A stretch of DNA of 64,000 nucleotides from Gloeophyllum trabeum ATCC 11539 (GCF_000344685.1 NW_006920420.1:1534895-1598894), one strand, 5' to 3'. Positions 1-12,155 are shown, counted from the first letter of the stretch. Notes: generated by a model from the letters alone, not told the origin. A program made the numbers and translations.

Positions 1-247
1 GGACATGGGACTGTCCCATGGTGTGGCCAGTCAGGAATCCTATCCTGGTAGACCTTCCATGTGGGCTGTCCCACTGTCCCACATATATTTTGCCCCTATT
101 GTACCCTCATTGTTGATATGGATTGTTTTCTCCTAGGATAGAATGACACAGACTCTATGTGTAGGTCTATTGTACAAGTCCTACAGTATATATGAGAGGT
201 GTATGACCCTGTGTTCCCCAAAACAGCTTTTAATTGGGCTGTCATTG
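1..247. other. No gene seen; small palindrome
   Basis: I see no convincing gene here. Positions 4-20 form an almost perfect palindrome (CATGGGA, 3-nt centre, TCCCATG). The stretch is AT-richer than the genes to its right and lies just outside the inverted-repeat element that begins near 248. Confidence 0.4.
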
Positions 248-2207
248 GTCAAGCTGCTCCTTAGAAAGAATTATGTGGCATTTCTTCGAGATGTACAGGC
301 AGTTAAACCTTGCAACTCTACAGCTGTGCTTATCCGATGTAGGGCTATAGGTTTACTTAAGAGCCCAAGACAGGCCATGCACAGATAAGAATGTAAGCTT
401 AATGGGGTGTGTATGCTGATGTCCTACCTATTTCTTCCATCCAGAATGTCACTTAGTAATGTATTAAACTGTTTGGAGATTGCATGGAACAATTTATTCT
501 ATAATGATAGTGTAGAGTAGAAACATGATCTGAAGGCCTTAAGGGGTCAGGCCAAAATGGTAATTACAAGTCCTGAGTTTAGGAAGGATGAGTCCTTACC
601 CACAAAATTGGATGTGTGCCGAACGTTGTACCCCGTGGGAATCGCGATGCCGAGAATGCGTGCGACTTTTTGGTTGTAGTCTTGACTACACTGTTTAATG
701 TCCGCTTTAAAGTCCATTGGTATTGGAGACTACAAAAAGACTACAAGATCGGATTTAATCGGATTTGTAGTCTCTGGTTTCAATAATACTGTGTTTTCGT
801 CCTGGGCTTTCGGTGTATTTCCATGGTTTCTTCTACGAAGAGGTTTTTTGGGTTATCCATCTACTGGAATATTTTGAGCATTTACTCATATCTCCTTCCT
901 TTACTGCATGCACTTTGTCGTGTGTGGCATGTTGTTACCGTGGGAATTGACTTCTGTGGCTGTTTGTAGTCGGTGGCTGAGGTGCTGCGCCGGTTGGGAT
1001 CTCTGGCTTCTCATTGGCTCCTGCTTATTATGACATAGCTTGACTGCAGAAAGCACATTTCTGTTGTTGAGTGATGTCATAGTTGCCCACTCGCTCATTA
1101 GTCTAGGACGTGCAGCAGTTGAAGCATGTCAACTTGGTGGGATGTGCTTCCTGTTAATCCAATCATTACTGGTACATACACATTGATCTTAGGTTGGTTA
1201 TAAGAGGTTGTTGAATGTTGCACTTGTGTTCTGAAATAATACACTGACTGCTGAATAGTTTGATGGATTGTTACTGTGGGAACCAGTCTCAACATTGATT
1301 GTTTTTCACACACATAGTCTGAGTCGACATGTGGGTGGCAGAGACTATGATACAAGTCTCTTTGGTTGCAGGCATCTTGGGCCTGTGCTTTTCAATCTCT
1401 GCTGCCTCTGGAACCCTGATTTCTTCTGCTCAGTGGTCTCTATATGTCCCCTTGAGAAACTGAAACTAGTACATGTATAATATATATATTTTGTTTCTGC
1501 TCCCAGCTGCTTGGGGTACTCTTTGAGTATCCTTTCCAATGACTGTCCTTCAGCTTGGTTCAGGAAAAATGAGTGTGAGGAAGCTGCCAATTCGATTGGC
1601 AGTGGATGAGCACTCTGGTTCTGGTTGGATGTTACCTGGAGTCTGCAGGTGATATTGACTGTCTCTTCCACTGGGGACAAATGACCTGTGTGACAGAGCT
1701 GCCAATCAAAGATTGGCAGCAGAGGAGCACTTTGATCTATGTTACTTGTGTCTAGTAGTGCAGCTGCTACTATCCCCTGGGCTGGGTACAAATACAATTT
1801 TGTAGCCACCAATACCAACCAACTTTTAATCTGTCAGAGTGGCAGGGACTTTTATGGTATAATGATGGCAGGGCCACAGGAGGACAAAGTATGAATGAAG
1901 GGGACATTGCACATACAGAGCTTTTGATATGTGCATAAGAAAGAGTACTGTATACATCAATTGGAACATTTATACACCCAATGCTATCACTTATCAGACA
2001 CAACTCAGGACTCGTGTCCTGCCATGCATAGCAATGGCCCTCTACTGACAGGTTTGGCTAGTACACGGTCAGAATGTCTTGTGCTCTTGTGCTCTTAAGC
2101 GAAGCTATAGCCCTACCTTGGATAAGCATAGCTGTAGAATTGCAAGGTTTAACTGCTTGTACATCTTTAAGAAATGCCATACAATTGTTTCTAAGGGAGC
2201 AGCTTGA
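248..2207. mobile_element. 2-kb element with ~125-bp terminal inverted repeats
   Basis: The segment 248-370 reappears in reverse complement at 2083-2207 with roughly 85-90% identity by eye; both arms start outward with TCAAGCTGCTCC. Translated arms are also alike (for example AVKPCNSTA in both), which shows the match is not low complexity. I find no transposase between the arms, so this is most likely a non-autonomous DNA transposon or a decayed one. No clear target-site duplication is visible beside either end, so exact termini are uncertain. The inside also holds small inverted motifs around 705-780 built on GTAGTC/GACTAC. Confidence 0.6.
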
Positions 2208-2767
2208 CAGCCTCCTCTGGCTCGATACCGTCCCGCCACCTGCCCTCCGTTGCACCTTCCACGCTCTTTCTATCTCTTTCTCTCCGGAAAACATCCTCAG
2301 CGCCGGATCCAGACGGCTCGGACGTGGTCACAAGTTTCGCGTCTACGAGAATAACTCTGGCTTTTGCATTCCCGGCGGTATAATTCCGGTACCGAGCGTC
2401 ACAGTCTTAGTGGTATTAATAAGACGACGTTGACCCATATAGCGGTTCAGAGGGAGGTGTTAGCTGACTCGCCAGGTGAGTGCTCACGCTGTGACCAGCA
2501 TACGATTCAGATGGAGTAGCGCGCAAGGGGTTGATCGCGTTGCATCCAGCTCTGGTCGACAGTTCGATTCCGATCAGGTAGGATACGAGTCTGACGGACG
2601 AATACATCGGGCGCTTGCGAGAGCTCGTCTGGTGAGTGCTCATTATGATGCCGACACACATGCTACTTGGCTTCAGAGGTTGACTGAAACCTTGACGCCC
2701 AAGGGATTAAAGCCGCCTTAACTACCAGACTGACATACACAGATCACTGCACTCTACCAGTGCCGCC
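2208..2767. other. Upstream region of the F-box gene
   Basis: No gene recognised. It separates the inverted-repeat element from the ATG at 2768 and presumably holds the promoter of the F-box gene. I see no convincing TATA box close to the start. Confidence 0.3.
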
Positions 2768-5700
2768 ATGTCCACGTCCACCACCGACGCTCTCCCGCCC
2801 ACCAAATCGCCCCTGCTCACCCTCCCCGCCGAGCTCATCGAAGCCATCCTCATCGCCCTCGCGCCCTCCTGCGTCTCCCCCCCATCCCCGCTAGACGACC
2901 CCGCCCTCCGCCCCGAACACACCCTCCTCCTCGCGCACACGCTCGCCGCGCTCTCAGTTACCTGCCGCCAGCTCAACAGGGTCCTCGCGAGCCCGCCCGA
3001 CGGGCATCTCTGGCGGGAGATATACCTCGGCGTGTGGGACGACCCGCGCCGCGCGATCAATGCGGGGGTCGCGCCCGGGTATGGGCACGGGCACGGGTCG
3101 GCGCACGGGGAACCGAGGTATGTAGTCATCAGGTCCGCGCGCTAGCGCGCCTTGCTGACGATGTACGGATGCAGCGGGAGCAAAGCGAAGGACGTCGACT
3201 GGGAGGGCGAGTTCAAGGCGCGCGTGCGCGCCGCGGCGTACTTTCTCTCTGCCCCCTCGTCGCCCTCCCCGTCCTCCTCGCACACGACGCGGGAACAGGA
3301 AGCAGCCTTCCGCGCGCTCCTGGCGACGCTGCACACCGCGCACCCGATCCCGCCCGCGCTCGCCGCGCCGCTCGCGAGCTGGGCCAACTTTCCCGTGCCG
3401 GGGCAGCCGCTGCCCGCCGTCTTCCCGCGGTCTGCGTCTGGGTCGGGGTCAGGAGGGGAGGGCATCAGGAAAACCCTCCCATGCTAATTAGACATAATTT
3501 AGACAAAATTATGTATGATCGCAAAAAATCCCTCTTATGCATATAATTGCTGCATAATCTAGAATGACCGACATCTAATCCACATGACCTGCTTCTGACT
3601 TCAGAACAAGTGATATACCTCTGTTAGCTCCCATAACGGCCAACCTTCATCAACTTGTTCATGCAGATCCATCCGGAGAACTGGTCAAAGCTATGAGGTA
3701 AGTATGCAGAGTGGTTCAAGGAATAGTTACATACCTTCCATAGCATTCATCCCATTCCAGCAATGATAGGTGTTTGTAGGCTCAAAGTCAGCATCAAAGT
3801 TCTTCTTGAAAGTGAATGGCACAGGTTCCAGTAACCTGTGTGGGTATGCATTGCATTTTGCCATACCCGTGACCCGAAGGGTATCGAGAACACATCGTTT
3901 AATGTGCTCTTGAAACCGAAACCCGCGGTACCCGAGTACCTGTCCCCGACCCGTCAACACAGCGGGTTTGATACGGGTACACATCATGGCACCCATGGGT
4001 TTATGCATGCCATTCACTATTATAATTATAATAATGACATCTTCCCATTCACTGGGATGTGCTGCTCCTCGTACCAGCTACACTACCTACCACCCAAGCT
4101 ACGGGTAGTCGTACCTGTATCTGGTTGATCAAGAATGTATATATGTTCCAGAAGAGTGCACATACCCACCGACATATCCAGCATGCCATAGCCCTGGGCT
4201 CCAGGCTTGTTAACACCGTGGTCATCACGATGTCATCCGCACCATGCTCGGCGGCGTATGCGGAAACCTGTATGTGTTGGAAAGCCCCCATTGCCAATGA
4301 GAACATAGTTGAGCTCGAAGTCTGAGGGACTTGGACGGACTTGGCGGTTTCTCCTCAAAGCCCGGTCATCCGGTTACAAGTAGCCGGTCACATGACATTG
4401 TTGATACCGTGTTTTTGAACTCCGATTCAATCTGCCGTGTTCAACATTCGCGTCGTCTCTCATTTCCTTCCTTGCTGGCAGCTGGCTCACTCGCCGTCGT
4501 CACGTTCCCCTCCCTCGGGCAAGGAGCTTTTCGGTCCCATTTTCATGCACCGGATCGTCCGTATGCACGGGCCTGACTCATGCAGGGAGTCGCGGGCGAC
4601 GTCTCTGGGTATGTTCCACTGACTCAGTCATGTCTGTTCTGCAACGAACTCTCATGATCACAGGTTTCCATGATGGCTGCCAGCGCATTCTCCTGGCATA
4701 CCGGATCCCGTCACTCCATTGACCGGGCCCTGCTCAACGCCGCAGGATACAATGTGTGCTGAATGAAGTGCCAGTCTGGCATAAGCTCGTGCGTGCACCC
4801 ATCTTTATACGTGCGCCGTGTAAGGTGAATATGGTCAGTTCAGAACAAACTCTGCATGCCATACATTGATTTATGGGTTAGCTGCGATTCGGGGCACAGG
4901 CTACTATGAGGGGGTGGTGCAGCTGTAGATGCTCGGGTATGTGCTCGGGGCCTGCTCGCATGGGTGTATGTGAAGCTTCAGATCTAGTTGGATAGGTATG
5001 TACTCAACATTGTGGAGCTATTGCTGTGGTCTCTGATGGTGTGTCTTGTTGTCACCATTGCGCCTTCGCTGGCCCCTGCACTTGTCCAGATGTGTCGTGT
5101 GCACGCCTGACACTCTGGGCATGCACATGCATGTGCTGCGCGGCCTCCCACTTGCCGAAAAATATGTCCATTGTCTACCCGGAGTAAGTTGTCTCTCTTT
5201 GCTGTGTATGCTGGTGGCTCATGATTCTGTATTGCAGGCTGTATGTCTTCATGCCCGGGTCTGTATCCAGGTGGTTTGCACTATATCATATATAGGTGTG
5301 TTCTGATGGCTGAATGATCTGCCCTACCTATACTTTGTCCGTGCCTTCTCTCATCCTGTCCTGCCATTGGAAGCTTTCCTAGCCAGCTTTGTGGGGAAAG
5401 TGATAGGCTAATGAGGGCAGAGAAACTGTAGTTACATGCCTGTCTGTAGCTACATTGTGAATACATATCCATGCTTTTTATGCTATCCCGGCAAATGATA
5501 CAATATGCTTGCAACATGAGTGCCATCTGACAGGACATGATGCTGTCTAATTGGTAATAATTATACCTAATTAGCTGGGGGACAAACCTAACTTGTATAA
5601 TTAGATAGAACTGCATAATGCAGCTAATCCTGCATAATTATGTGGGATTAGACATGATTAGATATAATTAGCTTAGGAGGGTTTTCCTGATGGGGGGAGA

Positions 5701-7793
5701 AGGGGAGAGACTGGAGTGGCCGCTCGCGAGCCGGAATGTGGATTGGGTGCGCGGGGTGCTGGAGCGCGGGTGGCCGGAGGAGGTGGGGTGGAGGCTGGTC
5801 GGTGGGGAGCCGCCGCGCGCGTTCGAGCGCGGGCGGAGGAAGTGCAGGGAGGGGGAGGGGGAGGATGAACACGAGGAGGAGGGGGTCGACGACGGCGGCG
5901 AGGGGAACGGCAAGGGCAAGGGCAAGGAGAAGGAAAGGGAAAGGGAAAGCGAAAGCGAGAAGAGGCACCCGTCGCGGAGGAGACCCAGCCGCGCGGGGGT
6001 GTTTGACCGGTGCGCCCTGCTTTCTTTGGCTTATTTTGAGGGAAGGTGAGTGATGTGACGGGTGTACAGGGAGTTCGACGAGAGCGGGGCGGGCCAGGCG
6101 TTCTGGCGCCTCGTGGCGTATACGGGGTTCATACCCACCCGGCGGGGGCGCGCGCGCGCCAGGGTTGATCTGAGCGCCAGCGCGGACGGCAGTGAGAGTG
6201 GGGATGAAACGCAGGATGGAGGAGAAGGGCGGGATGGGGAGGACAGGCAAGACGAGGGTAGGCCGTCAGAGGAGGGCGCTTGGCGTCCCGCGGACAAGGA
6301 AGGAGATGCGAATATGAACACGAGCGCGGAGGACGACGAGCGCCCGCCAGACCTCCTCTCCGTCTCGGACGAGGACGATGGGGACGACAGCGACGCGGAC
6401 CTCCCCGCGCGCGCGCGCCGCCTCGCGCGCATGCGCGTGTACAACCTGCAGTACCTCCGGCGCGAGCGGCGCTGGGGCCCGTTTCTCCCCGTCTCCAACG
6501 GGAAAGAGAGGAGGGAGGAGCGGCCGTTTATGTTTCTGCGCGCGGCGGAGGGCGAGGGCGAGGGCGAGGGGGTGTTGGTGCTGGATACGGAGGAGGGGGA
6601 GGAGGGCGGGCGCGTGGTGGTGCATGTGCGGATTGAGGGGGAGGGAGGTCAGGAGGGGGAGGGGGAGGGGAACGAGTACGAAGACGCCGACGCGTCCTCG
6701 GACGGGTCGGACCACCCCGCTGAGGACGGGCGCGGCGATGACGAGGAAGGAGACGAGGACGACGAAGAAACCGCGTCGTCGCTCCTCTTCCCGCTGCTCA
6801 ACCTCTCGCCCACCCCGCCGCCCGCACAGGCGCCCGCGCTCCCCCCGCCGCGCGCGCTCCGCCCGGACTGGGCGTACCTCGCGGCCGTGCGGATGGTCGT
6901 CGAGGCGAACTTGGTGGAGACGGTCGGGGAGGGGGTGATTAGGGGCTTGGGGGAGCTGGGAGGTGTGCGGGGGCGGGTGATGAGGCCGGGGACGGGGGGC
7001 AAGGAGGAGGTGGGGGAGGAGAGGGAGAAGGCGGAGGGGGAGTGCGAGGGGTGGGATTGGGCGGGCGTGGAGGGGGCGTGGAGGCGGTGTGTGTGCTGGA
7101 TGGATTATCGGGATCTTATTTGTGAGTCGACTGCCCCGTCTGGGTTCGCGTGTTTTGACCTTCTGGAATCGGCGCTGCTGTAGTGAATAACGTACGTCAC
7201 TGCTGCTACTCGCTTGTCTCGTCATGTACTCATTCGTGACAGCTGCATGCCCCCGCGACGCGGTACAGCTCCCCGACGCTCCAGGAGGCGATGCGCATCA
7301 TCCCCCTGCAGCTGCATGTCTCGCATTACACGCCGAACCCAGATTTCCCCGACAGACCTGATATCCATGTGGAAGGGCAGGTGCGGGTGTTTTCCTCATG
7401 GCACCCCTGTGGTCCTACTATCCCTTCTTACTCTGTGTGTCTGCAACACCTGTTGATGTGCTGATACCTGAAAATAGGCTGCGGGCCCGGACCATACGAT
7501 GAGGAGAGTATGGGGTGTTGTGGGCATGATCGGGAGAAATTGGGAGGAAGCTGAAGTTAGGTGGAATTTGGTGAGTCGTCTATCGCGAGTCTGATTATAC
7601 CGATACTGACTTCACGGATCCGCAGATTCACTGCCGGCGCGACGGCGACCGCTGGCAGAACGAGTGGGCGATGGAGGGTGTCCAGGCGGGCGCAACCGGC
7701 TCGTCGATGGGTGTCCTGGGTATGTGGACGGGTGCGAACCATGAGCGGACGGATCCGTTGGGCCCGAGCTGGATGTGGAAGGTGATGCACTGA
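2768..7793 (+). CDS. F-box protein gene, split by a 2.2-kb insertion
   Basis: The N-terminus (residues about 17-85) is an F-box: LLTLPAELIEAIL, then LSVTCRQLN and a W-R-E-I-Y segment, so the product is probably a substrate receptor of an SCF ubiquitin ligase. A long acidic, low-complexity middle follows, and then a conserved C-terminal part (WAGVEGAWRRCVCWMDYRDL, then SPTLQEAMRIIPL, ending SWMWKVMH). I splice exons 2768-3117, 3175-6009, 6070-7121, 7184-7191, 7243-7380, 7478-7570 and 7626-7793; every junction is GT-AG and keeps frame. The fourth exon is only 8 nt. Exon 2 is interrupted by a TIR element (3466-5691). Removing it together with one AT copy restores an uninterrupted frame, because 2226 bp is 742 codons. 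As it stands the insert brings a stop at 3485. The substrate is unknown. The insertion may be recent or present in only one nucleus of a dikaryon. Confidence 0.8.
3466..5691. mobile_element. TIR DNA element inserted in the F-box gene
   Basis: The ends are inverted repeats of about 30-35 bp starting CAGGAAAACCCTCC, with further similarity into GCTAATTA. AT sits directly outside each end (3464-3465 and 5690-5691), which is either a 2-bp target duplication or part of a slightly longer TIR (CATCAGG/CCTGATG). No transposase is recognisable inside, so it is likely non-autonomous. The same outermost motif, CATCAGGAA, bounds the small element at 12521-12928, which suggests one family. Confidence 0.8.
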
Positions 7794-8387
7794 GAGAGGG
7801 AGGTGTGCTCGGCGTGGTGTACGGCGTGGGTGGGCGTCTTGCTCGCATAGTATGGTCTATGTCGGATTCTTTTTTACTTACTGTCTTGTCAGTGGCGGTT
7901 CGAGTAGACGCGAATATGGGTACCGTCCTCCTTTGGACGTCACGGACTAACCAAAGACATTCCAATATCTTGTGTATTTTCTCAACTGCTGTAGCATACA
8001 TGCACCCTGTACTTCGCCCTTAAACCTTTGATCTTGTGCTAGGGAATGCGCTCATGCGACTGACCACTGCGCTATCGACGGGTTGCAAAGGTGGTGCGAT
8101 GTGTGTAGTTGGTACGGAACCAGCTCATCCAGGCTTGTTCTCAGGATGTGACATGGAAGCGCTCGATGCGCGAGCCTCATCGCTTCTCGCTCCCGCTTAC
8201 TTCGAGTTTCAACGGTAAATCAGGGTCATATTATACTGCGCACAACCATACATCGGGATATACAAACGTCCGAATAGATAAATTATTGCAATGAGAGCAG
8301 AAAGGCCCGCTAAGGCGGGCACGAGAAACACTAATAAGCCGGCTAGCGACAGGATTCGTAGTGTAGCGCCAGAGTGTCGAAGGTAGT
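7794..8387. other. Intergenic, convergent 3' ends
   Basis: This lies between the stop of the F-box gene and the stop of the minus-strand secreted protein gene. I see no gene, repeat or RNA. Confidence 0.4.
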
Positions 8388-8934
8388 TCAATCCTCGAAC
8401 TACGGAGTAACATCAGTACCTTTCCGAACTGGTTTGCCAGGATGCCACTTACGCAGTCTCCGCATCCGTCGCCATTGGAGATACAGACCCTGCCGCTGTC
8501 AACGACCTGCAGCACGCCGTTCACGGTGTTCTTGCCCTTGTCACCGCAGCCCAGCAGATGCCCGACCGCCGTCTGGATATCTGCCCAGAGGCCGCCGTTC
8601 CAGTCAACGTAGACGCAGCCTGGCAGAGGGGCATCAGCACTGTGCAGGTGGGATGAGTATCTAGAGAACTTGGATACTCACAGTTCCCGTGGCAGGCGGG
8701 ACGCCAGGCGGTCTGGATAGACCCGCCCCAGTAGTGGCACGTCGGGCTCCAGTCGGGAAAGTCGGGCCAGTTGTCGTGCAGCCACTGGCAGTCGGAGAGC
8801 GTCGCGTCGCCGGTGGTGCCGCACGTTGGCCGGTCGTCGATGTTGCCCTGTCGCTTCATGAGCCCCGGGAGGGTGGCGGCGGAGGCGAGGGTGGAGGCGG
8901 CGGCGGCGATGCTGACGGCAGAGAAGAACTTCAT
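8388..8934 (-). CDS. Short secreted Cys-rich protein (pair 1)
   Basis: Three exons (8682-8934, 8453-8619, 8388-8399) give 143 residues. The protein has a signal peptide (residues 1 to about 20), then LPGLMKRQ, whose KR is a likely Kex2 site, then a domain with about ten cysteines that starts CGTT and ends GCGDCFED-stop. The last exon is only 12 nt. The same domain with nearly the same intron positions forms the N-terminal half of the long proteins at 10124 and 13796. The closest relative is the gene at 11614-12155, with identical exon sizes (253, 167 and 12). A TATA box lies 87 bp upstream. It is divergent from the long gene at 10124. Its function is unknown; a small secreted effector or cell-wall protein is a guess. 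The domain is not one I can name. Confidence 0.85.
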
Positions 8935-9020
8935 GGTGGTTGAAGAAGTGAACTTAGGGGCGAGGGCTTCTTCGTATGTTGGACTGCTGAGGTCTGGGCA
9001 GGTACGACTATGAAGGCAGC

Positions 9021-9028
9021 TTTATATA
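9021..9028 (-). promoter_or_regulatory. TATA box of the short secreted gene
   Basis: TATATAAA on the minus strand, 87 bp upstream of the ATG at 8934. Confidence 0.6.
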
Positions 9029-9431
9029 CTGTGCTCGAGCACTTACTGAGCCACCGTCGTACCAGACTCAGAGTCGAAATCCTATATGATGTAACAACCC
9101 TCGAAACAAGTCCGTCTTCAGCCAAGTCTGAGGGGTCGCATCATGAGGCCACAGAGGATCAATGACATACGTTCCTTGGAGCAAACATATGATGGCGGGT
9201 TGCAGCTTCAACCAGCTGGTCTTCTGGGCCGCAGGCATCCTCTGCATTCGTCTCCGGGACGATTAGCTTCGTCTTGGCAGCAAACCTCGTCGGCGGGGTT
9301 GTGGCGCGACCTGTGCATTTCGTCGTACTGTAAGTATACTCCTGCTGCGACTCGGACATCAGCTCGTTCTGCTCAAATGATTGGCCGCGGGATTTGCAAC
9401 CTCCTCTGTTGATGAAGTGGAGTCGGCTCGG

Positions 9432-9474
9432 CCAATCCTGAGGCGAAGAGCCATCAAAGTCGGGCATCAAAGAC
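9432..9474. promoter_or_regulatory. Conserved block in divergent promoter 1
   Basis: A block of about 40 bp containing CCATCAAAGTCGG is similar to 13045-13079 in the second divergent pair. It lies about 510 bp from the short gene and 670 bp from the long gene. It may be a shared control region or simply a relic of the duplication. Confidence 0.4.
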
Positions 9475-10020
9475 AACTCTGGGCTTGGGGAATGCCACAA
9501 CGGTATTTGGGAAGAACGATACCATCGACGACTTGTAGACACATGCTCTCTGACAGTTAAATGTATCGGTAAGTATGGCTTCACTGACGAGGACTTGAAC
9601 GAAGAATGTTGAAGGTCCGAGGAGGACGAAACGCCGCCGGCATCCGCTAGATGTGGCTGTGCTCCATCCTGTTGAAAGTATTCCACCTCATCACTTTTGA
9701 TCCGTCAAGTACCCTCTCTCGCTAATCAGTACTACGCTACGCTGCTCCTCTTCATGGCTGTGAGCAAGACAATAAATGCTGGATGAAGTCGCGTCATGGT
9801 CTGTTTTGTGCTCCATCCGCCCTTGGCGGTGGCATGGCTTGCACTCTTGGACTGCAGCGTGATGATTCCCAACACTCACGCCGGGTAACTTCACTACTCG
9901 TTCGTCCCGCCTTGGCCTTGCGTTATGTGGAGTTGTCTGTGATAGATGTTTTGCCGCGGACCTGACCGGCTGCAAGGTAGCAAAGTACCATATGCCAACC
10001 TGGACGGATGAATTGCAAGG

Positions 10021-10028
10021 TATAAAAG
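10021..10028 (+). promoter_or_regulatory. TATA box of the long secreted gene, pair 1
   Basis: TATAAAAG, 103 bp upstream of the ATG at 10124. Confidence 0.65.
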
Positions 10029-10123
10029 AAGGGCTGAATCAACCGAAGGAGGCAGCATAACCAGCCAGCGCGTCTTCACCCCTTACTCAGACAGATTTTC
10101 CTCCAATCCATACTCACTTGATA

Positions 10124-11158
10124 ATGCTATCATCTGCCTTCATCCTCCTTGCAGGGGCCGCTCTCGCTACGGCCTCGCCCTTAGCCCCCTTACTGGGGGC
10201 GCGAGAGTATGTTTCCTGCGGTACGACGCAGGACGCAGACCTCGCTGCATGTCAATCGATTCTGGACAACTGGAGCGGGCAGCTGGACCAGAGCCATCGC
10301 TGCACGTACGGCGCAAGGAATTCAGCGTGGAACGTCGCCTCTGTCCCAGGATGTGAGTGCCCTTTCCATGAACTCAGTCTACTAAGATGACATATATACG
10401 TGCTCTCCGTAAAAGGCTCGGTTTACGTGACGGACGCGGATAACAAGGAGCCGGACGCCATAAAGGAGACGGTCCAGATTCTCATGGGCTGCGCGGACAC
10501 GAGCAAGGGCAAGGTCAACGGCCTCACCACCCTCGCCGACGGCACCGGGGTGTGCATCGGCGGCAACGACGGCTGCGGCGAGTGGGTATCTCTCTCACCC
10601 GTACAGTCAGGACGCCCAGCTAACCCAAAACTCCCCGCCAGTTGCTTCGACGATGCAGACTTCCAGCCTCCTAGGCGCCGCTCCGTCGAGCCGATATTCT
10701 CCAACAGCACCATCGAGAAGCGGCAGTTCGCTGACATCGCTGGCAGCGTCGCTGAGCTGCTCGACGCCATCCTCGGACAAGGCGGGAGCGACAACACGAA
10801 GCGCGCGAACGGCGTGCGTAACGTCGTCGACGGCATGGCGAAGAAGTACAGCCCCATCAACGTCGTCGCGTGCCACACGGACCACGAGGCGAAGTTCGAC
10901 GGCAGGGCACGGACTGGGTGCACCAGCACTTCGAGATCGATATTGAGATCGGTGGGACTATCGGGTACGAGCTCTATCTCGGCAACACTGGTACCTTCAA
11001 GCGTAACGGCGACGGTGGTGATATCAACTGGGGCTGGTCAGTATTTGAACGCCTCTGGGAGAGCAATTGACTTATCGTTCACTTCTCATAGGAATGCTGC
11101 GTTGGCGAAGCCCGCCGAGGACAACGGTTCTTTCCTGACCTTTGCCAACCGGAAGTAA
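10124..11158 (+). pseudogene. Long secreted two-domain protein, frameshifted (pair 1)
   Basis: Exons 10124-10352, 10416-10581, 10642-11036 and 11092-11158 match the intact paralog at 13796-14819 exon by exon. The product begins with a signal peptide, then the CGTT cysteine domain, then IEKRQ (a probable Kex2 site), then a second domain. Within exon 3, at about 10903/10904, four bases present in the paralog (GTGC) are absent. This shifts frame just before the conserved segment holding DWVHQHFEID and GDGGDINWGW. If intron 3 (55 bp) is retained, the net shift is 51 bp, so the last 20 residues return to frame, but the core of the second domain is still lost. The gene is a pseudogene, a truncated variant, or carries an assembly error. 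Translation most likely starts at 10124 (MLSS), as in the paralog. Confidence 0.8.
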
Positions 11159-11613
11159 GCCACTCTTCGAAACCAAATTTGCACCTTTAGTTCCTGCAGC
11201 GAACATACACGATCCGGACCTCCATTAATTAAGTTATTCCAGCTCGCTAGCTAGTACTGATCAAATATGTATCTGTGTTAATCAAGTAAATATCACTGTT
11301 GTTGTACTGTAGTGAAATCCAGCAGTGACTCAGTGTCTGCTGTCCCGAGGGATCCTCAACCTCACTGATAACCGTGCGTCTTCACTATGAGTGGTGAATC
11401 CATGGCACAATTTGATTGGTACACGAAAGAACCACGAATATCATCAGCTCATCGAACCAGTCATAGTTTAGTTTGTTCTGATTCAATTGCTCATCATTCC
11501 TATTTCTGGCGTATAATACAGTTTCCAACACATAGACATGTAAATAAATATAATCAAGGCGAAATGCACAGATAGAGGACTCGTGGTGTGAGCGGGAAAA
11601 CCCTGAACACAAA
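11159..11613. other. Intergenic between the two duplicated pairs
   Basis: AT-rich spacer between convergent 3' ends. Nothing further recognised. Confidence 0.35.
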
Positions 11614-12155
11614 TTAATCTTCGAACTACAGAATACAGGTCAAAAATCGCTAAGATTCCTTAGGTGCTGAGTGAACTTACGCAGTCTCCACACCCGTTTC
11701 CATTCGAGAGGCACACCCGGCCGCTGTCGACGACCTGCAGGACGCCGTTCACGGTGTTTTTTGCCTTGTCGCCGCAGTCCAACAGGTGAGAGACTGCAGT
11801 GTGGATGTCGGCCCAGAGGCCGCCATTCCAGTCGGTGTAGATGCAGCCTGGATGGGAACGTTCAGTAGGAAATCCGGGCTCGACGGGCAGCTCGATGCTT
11901 ACAGTTACCATTACATGCGGGGCGCCAGGCCGTCGATACCACGCCGTCGAAGTAGTGGCACGTGGGGCTCCAGTCGGGGAAGTCGGGCCAGTGGTCGTAT
12001 AGGTACTGGCAGTCGGACAAGGTCGCGTCGGCGGTCGTGCCGCATGTGGGTTGGTCGTCGATGTTTCCCTGCCTTTTCATGAGGCCGGGGAGGTTGGCAG
12101 CGGAGGTGACGGTCGCCGCGGCAGCAATGATAGTTAGGGGGTAGAGGAATTTCAT
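11614..12155 (-). CDS. Short secreted Cys-rich protein (pair 2)
   Basis: Exons 11903-12155, 11681-11847 and 11614-11625 encode 143 residues, the same exon sizes as the gene at 8388-8934. It has a signal peptide, then LPGLMKRQGNIDD with a Kex2-type KR, then the CGTT cysteine domain ending GCGDCFED. The terminal 12-nt exon is again present. It is divergent from the long gene at 13796. Conservation of cysteines, introns and even the miniature last exon argues that both short genes are expressed rather than decayed. The function is unknown. Confidence 0.85.

Noticed and set aside
705..780. Small RNA hairpin built on GTAGTC/GACTAC
   Set aside because: Pairing is short and interrupted and lies inside a TIR element; no support for an RNA gene.
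6062..7183. Several long open frames on both strands across the F-box gene
   Set aside because: They are shadows caused by GC-rich, low-complexity coding sequence of the true frame.
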